A stretch of DNA of 64,000 bases from Hydra vulgaris (Eukaryota > Cnidaria > Hydrozoa > Anthoathecata > Hydridae). Shown piece by piece: positions 45,862 to 59,269 of the stretch (positions are counted from its first letter, which is position 1; every line of letters begins with the position of its first letter). The stretch is from NCBI RefSeq assembly GCF_038396675.1, contig NC_088926.1, positions 24,305,001 to 24,369,000 on the forward strand. The letters are read 5' to 3'. The notes below the pieces were generated by a model. The model saw nothing but the letters and a program-made list of their open reading frames with translations. It did no database searches and was not told the DNA's origin. The position numbers and the translations under genes were made by a program.

Positions 45862-46733
45862 TCATTCCCTTTGTAATTGATTCACTTTTCCTGCAACTGT
45901 TTTACAACCTTGTACTGAAAACGATGGTGTTTCATCCGGAAAATAATAAAGATCATCAGCAATGGCTTCCAAGGTGGATTTTTTAAAACTGTAATTATTA
46001 TTTTTCATTTCTGCTTCTGCGCATTGTTTGACATGTTTCTTCTCCAAAGGAAGAAAAGGAACATAAACGTTTACCAATTTCTTTTTAAAGATTTTTGAAT
46101 CATTAAATCCACCCTTTGAATTTAAGGCAATATTAGCTATATATTTTTCTAAATCTTTACTGACAATTGACTCCCTAGACCTATTACTTTTATAATGTCT
46201 AACAATATAATTGCTTATCATGTCACCAGCAACATTGCTTAGAAAAATAAATATATTTTTGCGATAATCTCGACCATCTACTGCAGCGTGGTAGTCTAAA
46301 TAAGGAGTCATAACGTCGGAAAGACCCACTGGCATGAAATCAAACTCATCAAAAACGAATAACATGCGATAACATTGCTCTGAATTATACTGAATATGCT
46401 TAATTAATTCGTCTTTGCATTCTTTTAAATTATTATTTTTAAAATGTATTGCTGGAACTTTACATTGAAAAAACTTACTTTCTATACCTTTTTTGAATAA
46501 AGAATTGGCAACAATATGTGAAACAAAAGTTTTACCAGTTCCAGTCTTTCCATGAAAAGACATGACCAAAGGTGATTTTGGATCTTTATTTTTAATATGA
46601 GACTTAACAGCTTCACTAACAATTTTATTGGCTAAGTGTTGGCCGAAAACTTTTTCATTCAATTCGTTTTCCAAACCTGAAAGATCCTCAATCAACCATT
46701 GATCATTGCAACATTCGTTATTCTTACAGAAAT
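45862..46733 (-). CDS. Torsin-family AAA+ ATPase, large 3'-terminal exon
   Basis: A splice acceptor TTTTTAG (46740-46734) leads directly into FCKNNECCNDQW, the Cys-Cys-containing N-terminal segment of torsins, followed by the AAA+ domain. Walker A is GKTGTGKT, Walker B is LFVFDEFD, the sensor-1 region is IFIFLSNVAG, and the C-terminal GCKTV motif holds the sensor-2 Lys. Cysteines in VKQCAEAEM and GCK match the redox-linked cysteines of human torsinA. Length (about 290 codons from the acceptor to the stop) equals a torsin without its signal-peptide exon, which I could not find upstream. Torsins act in the ER/nuclear-envelope lumen with LAP1/LULL1-type cofactors (family knowledge). Walker A ends in Thr, where animal torsins usually have Asn. 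The frame is intact, and this is the only clear host gene here. Confidence 0.92.
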
Positions 46734-46740
46734 CTAAAAA

Positions 46741-47249
46741 GGTAAATAGTAAAACATTTTCAAATTTGAAAATAAAGTTTTTTTTAAAATAACTCCAATA
46801 TTAAATAAATTCTATTTGTTTTGGAAACATAGACACAATCTTAAAAAAATTTTAAAAGTTTAAACTGCAAGAAGCCTGAATTTATTAGGTGACAAGGGCC
46901 TCAGCCAGAGGCAATTCTACAAATAAAACGAGGGAGAAGAGGGGGGCCAATCATTAAAAAGTACTGAGTGGTTTCTTCAAAAAAAAAAAGAAGTTTCTCA
47001 AAAATAAAATTCACCCGAATTTTAATTGCAATATGGATTTTAGACAGAGCTTTAGTTTTTAGAAACAGTTTTTCACAGATTGAAAGCATTAAAATGTTTA
47101 TTGCGTGTTTGCTACGTGTTAGACCTCTTTTTATAAACAAAGAAACATTTAAATATTAAATATCTTATCAGAAATCAGAGTAAAAACATACAAAACTTAA
47201 AGCTAGAAAAAGTTATAACAAAAGTTTAATACAATCTTTGTTAAGTCAA
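46741..47249. other. Likely torsin intron sequence
   Basis: Directly upstream of the torsin acceptor on the minus strand. No N-terminal hydrophobic exon was recognised; small frames here are unsupported. Confidence 0.45.
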
Positions 47250-47599
47250 GTTCTTTAATACATCTCGAACTCTTTTTTAGAGAGCTAATAAGCCAATATG
47301 AACTGCACAATAATCTTCGCATAACATCTTCATTTGTGACTTTTCTTGAGTATTTTCTTGTATAGTGTTCTCTATAAATTTTAACGTCTTTATTTCGACA
47401 TTCCTAAGTTTCCTCAGAAAGAAGACTGGAGCTGGTTTATCTCTTACTAATTGAGAACTATGAATTAGAATTTTATGTACAATTTGAGGCATTGGAAACC
47501 ATGGGTACAGAGAAACGTAGAGCTCTGCTGTTTCTTTGATATATTTTTCAAGCTCATCAGCGTTAATTTGATGTTTGCACAATAAAACACAAAGAATTA

Positions 47600-48364
47600 G
47601 GGGCCATCCATAATTGATGTCAGTAAATATGGGGGAGAGAGAAAAGTTTGACAAGAATTGAAAAATTGAAGGGTTTCGCTGAGACCAAAATGATGTCAAT
47701 TAAAAAAAAAATTGAGTTTATACAAGCAGATTTCAAAGGTATTTACATCTACAATGTGGTATTGAAATAGTATATTTGCTTTGTGGGGAATTCGATGTAA
47801 GTGATGCGATTTCTCAGTGACATTACATAAATTAAAAATTTACCAAAGTTTTATTATTTTATTACTATTTGACTGAAAATCTGATTATTTACAGATATTA
47901 ACAATTTGTATATAAATTTAACAACCGTTATTTGCTCCCTAGCAATCTATAAAATGTGCTTCAAAGAAAACACATAAAGTCATTTGTCATTATTTCAAAT
48001 ACAATTGTCATTATTATCGAAGATCACTTCAACAACCCATGGGAAGATGGTGAGTAATTAAATTTATAGTATAGATATAGAATAAAATTTTAATTATTAT
48101 TTGATGAGATATCAACTGTTCCATAATATAACTTGCTGAGATCTACTACTATATAAATGTATAATTTAACCAGAAAAAAAATCAATGGTATTTACGCATA
48201 TTTTTAATGTTACTTTAGGGGGATGGGGAGGGCGATTAAAAAACTGACATCATATATAAAGAGGCTGGGGGGATGTTGGCCAAAAATAGTCAGGGTTTGA
48301 TAAAGGGGGGAGGAGGGAGTCGAAAAATTGAGAAAAATCACTGACATCAATTACGAACAGCCCC
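47600..48364. mobile_element. PIF/Harbinger-like MITE, TTA target duplication
   Basis: Starts GGGGCCATCCATAATTGATG with TCAGT and ends with the inverse TGACATCAATTACGAACA, GCCCC. TTA flanks both ends (47597-47599, 48365-48367). A 3-bp TTA/TAA duplication with GGGGC ends is typical of PIF/Harbinger. Guanine-rich tracts lie near both ends on the plus strand (GGGGGAGAG at 47630; GGGGGGAGGAGGG at about 48305). No coding capacity. Confidence 0.8.
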
Positions 48365-48517
48365 TTACGTAGAAACGTTTCATGAGATTATTTTCTAAGC
48401 CAAGTATTTCAGCAGATAACTTATGGTTTTAGAATACTTTTTGTCCCGTGTTTCCATCATTTGTTGTACATGAACTGCTGCTTTTTGGTACATCTAGAAC
48501 TAAACTTAAGTAATCTA
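48365..48517 (-). other. Part of the interrupted transposase-like relic beyond the MITE
   Basis: Continues the minus-strand relic (KRF..., degenerate) between the MITE border and the recognisable block starting at 48518. It contains stops. Confidence 0.4.
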
Positions 48518-49699
48518 TCATCTTTTGTTGAACATTTTTTTTTTAAAAATTTCTTTATCATCCTCTCCCCTAACTTGCAAATTTCCTAATTCAATTCTAT
48601 TATTTATATGAAGGCAGCAATCAAAGCACCTAATCCATGCAGGTAATGTGCTCAACCCGAGCTCAGTGGAAACTGTATTATAAATTTTTGAAAAAGCAAC
48701 ATTTAGATTGTTCATATTTGAAGGGGTCAGTTCACAAATACTACATATTTGAAAAGAATTACTTAAAGACGAAACTATAGTAGCCACTTTTCCATCAATC
48801 ATTGTGCATTCTAACTTATGTTTGATAATAAAGGAATTAAAGATCGTTGGTTTCAAATACTGTTCTTGAATGAAATATATTCTTGTGTAATAACTTCAGC
48901 GCTTTCTTTTACATATTAAAATCGTACTCGACGGTAGTAAAGTGTAGAGGATGGTTTTTCATTAGTCCGTAGTGATTCGCCAGATTCTTCAATATAAAGT
49001 TTAATTCAAACGATGCAGGATAGAAATAAAGATTGTTCCTTAACATAACTGATACTTATCTTGTCTTCTGTACTTTGTTTGTGTAATGGTTGACTGGTTG
49101 AATCATCAAATCCTACTTTATGTATAAAGACAAGAATGGATTTCTCATGAGTCTTTACAGATTCATTGAGTATTTTTAACAACCTGTATGTAGTATGGTC
49201 AATAAGGGCTTGTAAATCAACTGAGGCTGAATAATCAGTAGTTTGTATTCCACAACGAGGTATGCGTAATTTTTTTCTTCCTTTACTTCATTATAAGTTG
49301 GATACATTATGTTCTTTAGGAACTGCCCCAATTCGAATTGTTTAGTAATCGGCTTTACTAACTCGACAGTCCAAAATCAAAGCTAATGCTTCCTCTCCAG
49401 TATACATCGTTGATGAATTAACTGCACCATCTTTCTCTGATTTGCTTCACAACCTTAAGCGTAAAAATATAAATTTGAAGAGTGAGGTGAATACAATCCA
49501 CTAAGAAAATTTATTACCCGTAGTATTTTGGAGATTTTTTTTTAATAAATAAAATAAATTAAAAATGACTATAGTATTGATCTTAATGTACCTTAGCATC
49601 GCTGAATAAATAAAAAAATGAAATGAAAAATAATTTGAAATCTATGTCAGAGATCTCTGTAACTTTATAAGCATCAGGGTCGGTAACTGATTTGATTAA

Positions 49700-50987
49700 G
49701 AGGCTATCCATTAATTACGTAAAGCATTTTTTTGGCAATTTTTACCTCCCTCCCCTCCCCCTTGTTAATAACTTTTCAAACTTCCGGTGACCCTCCTAAA
49801 AAATTACGTCAAAATTCAATTACCCCCCCCCCCCCCCCCAAATTAAAAAAAAAAAAAAAAAGAGAGAAAAAAGCAAGTAAGCAATATTTTGTTATTTACA
49901 AGAAAAACAAAAAAGAGATGAAAAGTAAACTATTTAGAAAACCATTTAAAAATTACAAAAACTTACTCAGAACAAAAAAATAAAGATTAAAGGGTGTTCA
50001 CAAAAATGTGTACACCTAACACATTTAAATTATTAACACATTTCAAATTAATGCAACACTTCAATTTGCCAATCCTCCTCACTTTAACTTTAGACCTAAT
50101 TCAATTTCACAGTAAAAGCCAATTATTTCTAATAGAGTTTAGTATAACGAAAAAAGCATTTGACAAATTGTATAAACCAAGGTGCAGCAGCCTATTAAGA
50201 CAGAAGATCAAAAAGTTGCAATTTGCAAAGTTTTAGTTTGATGTGCAAACAAAAAAGATTTATGTAAGTACATGGTCTACATTATATTATTTAAATGTTT
50301 ATACCAGGGGTCGGCAACCTGCAGCTTGCAAACCTCGTGTGGTTCGTTCGATGTCAAGATGAGCCTCTTTAGCTCCATGCACAAATATTAATATAATATT
50401 GAAATAAAGATGTTGGTAACACTTCAAAAACAGAATATTTAAGGAGCTACCAATATCTTCATTTCAAATCTTTTTTCAAATCATCTACCAAATCTTTATT
50501 TCAATGTTATATTAATATTTGTGCATGGAGCTAAAGAGTCGCATCAACCGCAGGTTGTCCACACTTGGTATTAACGTTTAAATAATATAGTTAGACCAAG
50601 TACTACATTTTTTGTTTTCACATCAGATTAAAACTTTGTAGATTGCAACTTTTTGTTTGCATATCATACTAACCAACAACAACTTCGAAAACGTTCCGTT
50701 TGTGCTTATTTAGTTCTGTACGTGTTGGGTCTTTTTAAAACACAATGTGGTTTTTAAAAAGTAGGAATATAAATAGCTTAATGAAAGTACTGAAGGTTTA
50801 GCGAGTATGTAACACAGGACTGAAATGACGCTGCCTAATTTTACTTTTTTTTTAAATAGCTAAATTTATTAAAAAAAGTAACATTGTTGACGTCAACTTG
50901 TCTTTACCTCCCCCTCCCCTTTGTCAACAAATGTCAAAAACATTCAGACCCCCTCCCCCCTATTTTGTTGACGTAATTTACAGCCCC
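49700..50987. mobile_element. Second PIF/Harbinger-like MITE, TAA target duplication
   Basis: Starts GAGGCTATCCATTAATTACG and ends with the inverse-type TTGACGTAATTTACAGCCCC. TAA flanks both ends (49697-49699, 50988-50990). The terminal sequence resembles the 47600 MITE (GGGGC..TCCAT.ATT), so they are related. Here the plus strand carries C-rich tracts at both ends (CCCTCCCCTCCCCCTT at 49750, a C16-like run at about 49825, CCTCCCCCTCCCCT at 50910). A large palindrome occupies its middle. Confidence 0.8.
50165..50690. repeat. Large palindrome containing a hAT-type MITE hairpin
   Basis: An inner hairpin runs from CAGGGGTCGGCAACCTGC (50305) to the inverse-type GCAGGTTGTCCACACTTG (50567), with arms of about 110 bp. 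CAGGGGTCGGCAACC is a common hAT MITE end. The complementarity does not stop there. AAAGTTGCAATTTGCAAAG and later words outside the left end pair with CTTTGTAGATTGCAACTTT and others outside the right end. The flanking octamers GTTTATAC and GTATTAAC are only partly alike. Confidence 0.7.
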
Positions 50988-50999
50988 TAAGTTGTTTTC

Positions 51000-51856
51000 C
51001 AAAACATGAAACAATTTTCGAGTTATTTCTTTACTTTTCATAATGATTGGTAAAAGAAAATTTCAGTTCAAAAATATAATTATATTTTTGAACTGAAATT
51101 TTTTTTATAGTTTTTAAATAGTATTCGTATTTTACATGATTAAAAACATAATCGATAATTAACTGAAATAAGTTTAAGTTTATAAATAAAAAAACCACAT
51201 TTCTTAATAAAGTAGAATAGCATTAAATTTTATTGTTTCTTGTAGTCTCCATAATTGCAATTTTCATAAATAAACGTCCGCGTATCATTTCGAGGTTTAG
51301 GCTGTAAGCAAAAAATTATTTCATTATTTATGCTTATCTGTTTCTTAAGCTTATCTGTTTTTTTAGCGTTATATGTTGTTTTAAAACAAGTTTAAACATT
51401 TAAAAAAAAATTTCACAAAAAACAATTTTTATTTTTTAAAGTGTTCTAAAATTTTAAAATTAAAAGTAAAATATTTCGAATATGTAGTCAAAAATTTAAT
51501 TAATCTGAAGACTTCAAAATACACTTCAGTGAAGTTTACTTTGATCTATGAACTTAAGTAAATCTACGTTGTTCGGTTCACTTATTTCAAATATACATAT
51601 ACATTTTAAGATCCAGAGTTAATCGTTTTACAAAAAGTTGATATAAACAATCCAACTGTCAAAGATGATATTAAAAAAATACAACCGCATATTAGTTATC
51701 ATTTTTAAAGGTGGCTACTTTACCTTACTTTACCAAAGCATCCTTATGAAAAATATAAAGGCATTATTTAATATAATTATCAATATTACTAAATAAAAAT
51801 TATTTTTGAAACAAATACTCTTCTTTTTAATAATTTTTTTTATTTCCTTAACATAG
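51000..51856. other. Spacer with a 22-bp-arm palindrome at 51057-51102
   Basis: AAAATTTCAGTTCAAAAATA with TA is perfectly inverted around two bases. The rest is A+T-rich without recognised genes. Confidence 0.6.
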
Positions 51857-51865
51857 ATCACCTAC

Positions 51866-54357
51866 CAGTGGCGGATCCAGGTCATTGTCCTAGGGATGAG
51901 GAGGGTAGGGGGGGTAGGGCAGTCTTGTCTTCCTATAGATAAATCTGGCCTTGTCTGTAATGTGCAACAAAAGACAAAATAATATCTTTAGTATATTCTC
52001 TTTTTTAATAAAAACTTTTATAAATTTAACAAACTACAAAATAAAATTGAGTTTTCTAGTTTTTGAAGATGCAAAACTATCAATAATCTTTTCGACATTT
52101 ATGATGCAATCTCTATGGATATGCATCAAAGCTAATCCATTAAATCGATCTTGTCCTATATTGGATCTTAACCAAGTTTTAAGTCTTTTAAAATCTAGAA
52201 ACCGTTCTCCCGAAGCAATGCTAACAGGAAGGGTGCAAAGCAGTTGCAAAATACATTTAATTAAAGGAAAGACATTACCATCACATTGCTTGTATGCTTC
52301 CAGTGCACATTCAGGTAGGTCTTGTTGCTTCTTGATAGCTCCCAAAATTTAAATTCTGAAGAAACTTTCGTTAATTGGATAGTCTCATCAACAGTATTTA
52401 TGTTAGGCAGCCCTTTCATAAAACTCAGTATATTAGTTATGGATACCGTTAACTCTGTCTTTGTTTTATTTAAGAAATTTCTAGGTATTGCTACATTTAA
52501 TTCGAAAGATTTCAAGTTTTCGTCAGAAAATCTGAACTCTAAATCTAGAAGTATACTATCAAGTAACGGTAAATAAACATTGACTCTATAGTAAGTTAGA
52601 GGATTATTGGTATTGAGGTTTGCCAATTAGTTTGTTTTCCTGTAACTCGTGGAATCTTGATTTTTAAACCTAAGTCTTCTAGTAACTTTGATGCAGTCCT
52701 AAATATAGCACTAAAGTTTTCTTTATTCTGTCGTCTTTTATTTAATATTTTTATGGTATGTTTAAGAACAGTTTTAGCATATTCCTTATCAAATAATTTT
52801 TTTTAAAGAGGCTCACTTAAAGAGACTGTGGTATTTAACATATTGGCTTATGAACAAAGTGTTATTACAAATAAGAGCTCAGATATTGCATTTTTTTAGT
52901 AATGCAGCCTTTGTTGAAGAGTCCCGATCATTCCACTGAGATATCAAATCAAGTGTTTCTACTATATTTATTAAACAAGATTTAAAACTTAACACAGAAT
53001 CATGCTGTTCAATCCATCTTGTTTTGCATAAGCTTGTTAGAATTCACTTATTTATATATTTAAGAACGTTACTTCGCTTCGGCGAAGCTTTAAAAAATGA
53101 TATTACTTCTTTCATTGACCCTATTGTATTTCTTACAGCTCGCACTGAAGAACATTTGGAAATTGATAAGTTTAAAGCATGGTTGTAACATGGACTTTTT
53201 ATTGCGTTTGTTAGGCTTTAATCGTTCTTGATTTTCTTTAGCCTGTTTAAGTCTTCCTTCGTTAACTAAATTACGTACATCTGTAGACTGACATTCATAT
53301 GTTCTGATGAAATCTGATGCTGCCAACATAGCAACTTTGTGATACGCATTGCAACCATGTAATTGAAAGTCTCCATCCTTTCCCAAAAGCTTTGAATAAA
53401 TTGCTTGAGTAATTACACTTGACCGTGTATTCCCCCAACTTTTGCAAAAAGAAAGCAATGCTTACAAAAAAATTTCATAAAGGCATTCTGAAATCATTAT
53501 CCACGGAAATTTATGTATATGTTTCTCGGAAAAAAAGCAATTAACATTCTTACCTTTCTTTAAATGCAAAGAATATGGATATTTGTAATTTGGACCAGGA
53601 AACCATTTGCATTTCAATATTCGGTATTTATTTTGTTCAATTACCTGAGGTGCTAAAAATGCCTCAATGTCTATAGGCAAACAGCTATGATCTTTGTCGC
53701 AGGTATTGAACCTTCTTTATTAACTTTTGCGTTAATTTTACTTGTAAAATTAGCAGCTTCCATACCAAGTCCAGGTTCTGGAGAAAATGGACTAAGTTTT
53801 ATTATAATCTGATTATTTTTAGCCCGGCCAATAAATGCACAATTAAATCGTTCGGATGATGACACCGAAGATAAAGGCAAAACGATAGGACCAGCATGGT
53901 CCTGTATTGGTAGAATTATAATTCTTTTGATAAAATAGTCATCTAAAAAGCTTGTCCTCTTTACCCTGTTAGTCGTTGTAGCTAATAAAAATAATTACAT
54001 TATAAATAGTGAAGATTATTTGTCATTTATTTATTTAAAATAGTTATAAACACACTTTTATTTTTTAAATAAGAAACTAATTCATAAGAAATTCATTCAG
54101 TTACTATTTTAAAAAAATTCTTCGTATCTCACTTAAATACATTTGTTGCAACTTCAATTGTTGAAAAGTAAATTTTTTTTTTTTTTTTTTGAAAAATAAA
54201 TATTTCGAAACTATCATCGGTTTTCTTCGATTCGATTCGCTGCAGAATAACTTTTTATATTTTGTTTTTCTTTTCCAAATTTTTCAATAATATTGTAAAG
54301 TTTGACATTTCTTAGGGGGTAGTTACCCTCCTTACCCTCCCTTTGTATCCGCCACCG
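51866..54357 (-). mobile_element. hAT transposon with 8-bp TSD TCACCTAC
   Basis: TCACCTAC is present at 51858-51865 and 54358-54365. The ends are CAGTGGCGGATCC at 51866 and, read on the minus strand, CGGTGGCGGATAC at 54357, giving 11 of 13 identical TIR bases. Length is 2492 bp, and the transposase relic is on the minus strand. CAGTGGCGGATCCAG-like ends are typical of ZMYM-type hAT families. The exact TSD makes the borders secure. Confidence 0.9.
52034..53980 (-). pseudogene. hAT transposase relic (TTF-type finger, ZMYM1-like)
   Basis: Minus strand. An acceptor-like TTAG near 53982 is followed by LPLSSVSSSERFNCAFIGRA. Then CKWFPGPNYKYPYSLHLKKG, KNVNCFFSEKHIHKFPWIMI, FCKSWGNTR and LGKDGDFQLHGCNAYHKVAM form the TTF-like zinc-binding N-terminus (53680-53330). 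The middle is poorly preserved. YYRVNVYLPLLDSILLDLEF (about 52590-52530) precedes LPVSIASGERFLDFKRLKTW and LRSNIGQDRFNGLALMHIHR (52240-52110), the dimerisation domain. Stops and shifts separate these, so it is inactive although it has intact termini. Confidence 0.8.
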
Positions 54358-54369
54358 TCACCTACAGCC

Positions 54370-54922
<553 letters not shown>

Positions 54923-54929
54923 CTGTTTC

Positions 54930-55459
54930 TATAAGACAATTGTTTTTAGACCTACTAGTTTTAACATTAATAAAGCATTCAGGTAAGCTGATCCAAATTG
55001 TTTGAAAGTCTGACTGTCATTTGAACCTACTTTGCTCTAAATAGCTTCAAACAAACTTTCCAAATAATCCTGCTTAAAGTGAGATGTGAAAACAAAGCTA
55101 AACCTTTTGTAGAGAAACTCCTGACACAGTTCCACTAGACTAGTTACTCTCGAGTCTTTAATACAAGGGAGGAGGGTGAGGGGGGGGGAATAAAAGAAGA
55201 AGGTGGGAATTTTTTAATAATATAATATAAGTATTTATTATAAAAAATTTCAGTTTATAAATCCAAACTAAAATTTTTTACAAAACATGCATGAAACTAT
55301 TTAAATCTAGCATGGCTTGCGGTCAATTGCGCATTTTCGAACAGCTGTTTTATATTAATTTCAATAGGATTTAATATGTGGATATAAATTTTATACTTCG
55401 CACAGAGGGCCAGAATGGCCAATTTTGAGACAAAATTAATAACTAATTTAATAGTAGTG
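54930..55459. other. Spacer with a G-rich tract near 55167
   Basis: GGGAGGAGGGTGAGGGGGGG is the only notable feature. No coding support. Confidence 0.5.
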
Positions 55460-56110
55460 CTACATTCACTATTTTTGACATGAGTACCAATATAAGGTTT
55501 GAGCTTCTTATGAAGGCGTTATTTTTTATTTAGTTGCTATTGGATACCTATTTTTTTGCATAACAACAACCTACTTTTTGTAGTTGTAGATTTTTTTTGT
55601 GTGCTATATACACTAAAATTGGCATGAGCACCAGTGTAGGGTCTGCGCCTTTTATTAAGATGTTATTATTTATTTAATTGCTATGGGTACCTAATTTTTA
55701 CATAGTAACAACCTACTTTTTGTAGTTGCAGATTTGTTATGTGTGCTATATACACTAAATTTGGCATGAGCACCAGTGTAAGATCTGCGCCTCTTATTAG
55801 GGTGTTATTTTTATTTGGTCGCTATGGATACCTAATTATTGCAAAGCAGCCACCTACTTTTCGTAGTTGCAGACTTGTTATGAGTGCTATACATACAAAG
55901 TTTGCCACGAGCACCAGTGCAAGGTCTGCACTTCTTATGAAGGAGTTATTTTTTATTTGGTTGCTATGGATACCTATTTTAACGTAGCATTAACCTACTT
56001 GTGTCATATACTAAATTTGGTAAGAGCACTAATACGAGGTATGCATTTTATATTATGATATTAAGTTTGGTTGCTATGGGTACCTTATTATGCATAGCAA
56101 CAAGCTTTTT
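55460..56110 (+). repeat. About 140-bp tandem repeat, five degenerate units
   Basis: The word GGCATGAGCACCAGTG or a variant recurs at 55479, 55621, 55763, 55903 and 56019, with spacings of 142, 142, 140 and 116. Each unit also contains GTTGCTATGGATACCTA and AACAACCTACTTTTTGTAG. The apparent repeated peptide across units is a consequence of the near-141-bp period and is not evidence of a gene. Confidence 0.9.
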
Positions 56111-56246
56111 ATAGTAACAATTAATTTTAAACAAATTCTTGACTTATTTACTGTAAATTATTAAAAAAATAGGATTTTTAATGCTCTGATGTTCCATATA
56201 AATGTATGTGGGAACTTTTTAATTTATCTTTATTATAGAACATTGA

Positions 56247-58390
<2,144 letters not shown>

Positions 58391-58446
58391 TATATATATT
58401 CATATGTATATATACACATAAGGGTGTACCTGTGTACAAAATATTT

Positions 58447-58840
58447 TCAAGATGGGGATATAGAATCCGCTAACAACTTCTCTGCTAGTTTGGCTTTTTT
58501 AGGCTCATAATTTTTTCCGAATTCAACTTTAGTTCCAAATAATAGTTGGTTAGCTGAGTATTGATCCATATCAGCAACTTTTCTATACTTAGATCTCAAA
58601 GAGGACTCATCAAAATTTAAAGTAGGCCTACCAAGAAGAGTAGTAACAATTGTTGGAGCAGCAGGTGGAACATATGCAAAAGGTATAAAGTCAGAATCCA
58701 ACCATTTTGCATATTTTTTCTCAAATGCTGCAGCTTTGTGGTTAACATCATTCTAACGAGACTTCAAGCTCTTTAGGAATGCAATTAATTTGTTTCTTAT
58801 AATTTCAGAATCATCCCAGTCGGCATATCGAGTATTGTAA
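58447..58840 (-). pseudogene. N-terminal fragment of a transposase-like gene, same family as 47-49 kb
   Basis: Minus strand: DWDDSEIIRNKLIAFLKSLK, stop, [80 protein letters not shown]. 'GRP...F.ess.rsK.rK..d' is the N-terminal landmark I associate with the family whose C-terminal half lies at 47250-49460 on the same strand. One stop is inside. The two pieces could be halves of one copy separated by later insertions. Confidence 0.5.
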
Positions 58841-58960
58841 ATACTCGGAGTATTGATCACGTATAACATACCGCCGTTGATACCAGAAAAATACGCATTT
58901 AGTTTTAAGTTTCGAATTCTACTTCGATACCACTTATTTATCAAAAATACGTATTATTTA

Positions 58961-59010
58961 ATATTTGATCAAAATCGGATACGATATTGTACCCGATTTT
59001 GATCAAATAT
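58961..59010. repeat. Perfect inverted repeat, 18-bp arms, 14-bp spacer
   Basis: ATATTTGATCAAAATCGG and its inverse, flanking a GATACGATATTGTACC-like centre, near the left end of the CCCAGTCGGCA element. Confidence 0.85.
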
Positions 59011-59269
59011 CAGCATATAATGGAAAAACGAAAATCTTTGCTTTAAAGCGCATGCTTAAACTGAAATTGTGAAAGCAAAATTTAAATTAAAAAGTTTTCT
59101 CTTAAGAAATTTAGTGAAAAGTTTGTCTGGAATGAAAAGGAATAGTAAGAAATATATGAAAAGTTGTATGAAGAGATATCGTTATGCTAAAGCAGTATCG
59201 CATATCTCCAATACAGTTACTGTACTTTTTTGTACTAAAAAAGTTACTAAAACTTTATCATAAAAATAT

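Larger units (their letters stand above)
47250..49460 (-). pseudogene. Transposase-like gene relic (large uncharacterised invertebrate family), split by a MITE
   Basis: Minus strand, high to low. AVNSSTMYTGEEALALILDC (about 49430-49370), MYPTYNEVKEEK, SVDLQALIDHTTYRLLKILN, VGFDDSTSQPLHKQSTEDKI, IEESGESLRTNEKPSS and VKESAEVITQEYISFKN come first. Then KLECTMIDGKVATIVSSLSN, FQICSICELTPSNMNNLNVA, ELGLSTLPAWIRCFDCCLHI and LGNLQVRGEDDKEIFKKK (48856-48518). The MITE 47600-48364 follows. The frame resumes with INADELEKYIKETAELYVSL, YPWFPMPQIVHKILIHSSQL and VFFLRKLRNVEIKTLKF, ending about 47250. 'TmiDGK', 'GLStLhAWIR.fe' and 'HKiLiHg' are landmarks of a repeated cnidarian/insect protein whose superfamily I cannot name. 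Frameshifts are common. Confidence 0.65.

Noticed and set aside
46901-47140. Minus-strand frame upstream of the torsin exon as its N-terminal exon
   Set aside because: It has no signal-peptide-like hydrophobic start, no donor joining in phase to the acceptor at 46734, and no torsin similarity.
55739-56058. Repeated peptide frames in the 140-bp array
   Set aside because: Repetition at the protein level follows from the near-141-bp period; start, stop and conservation do not support a gene.
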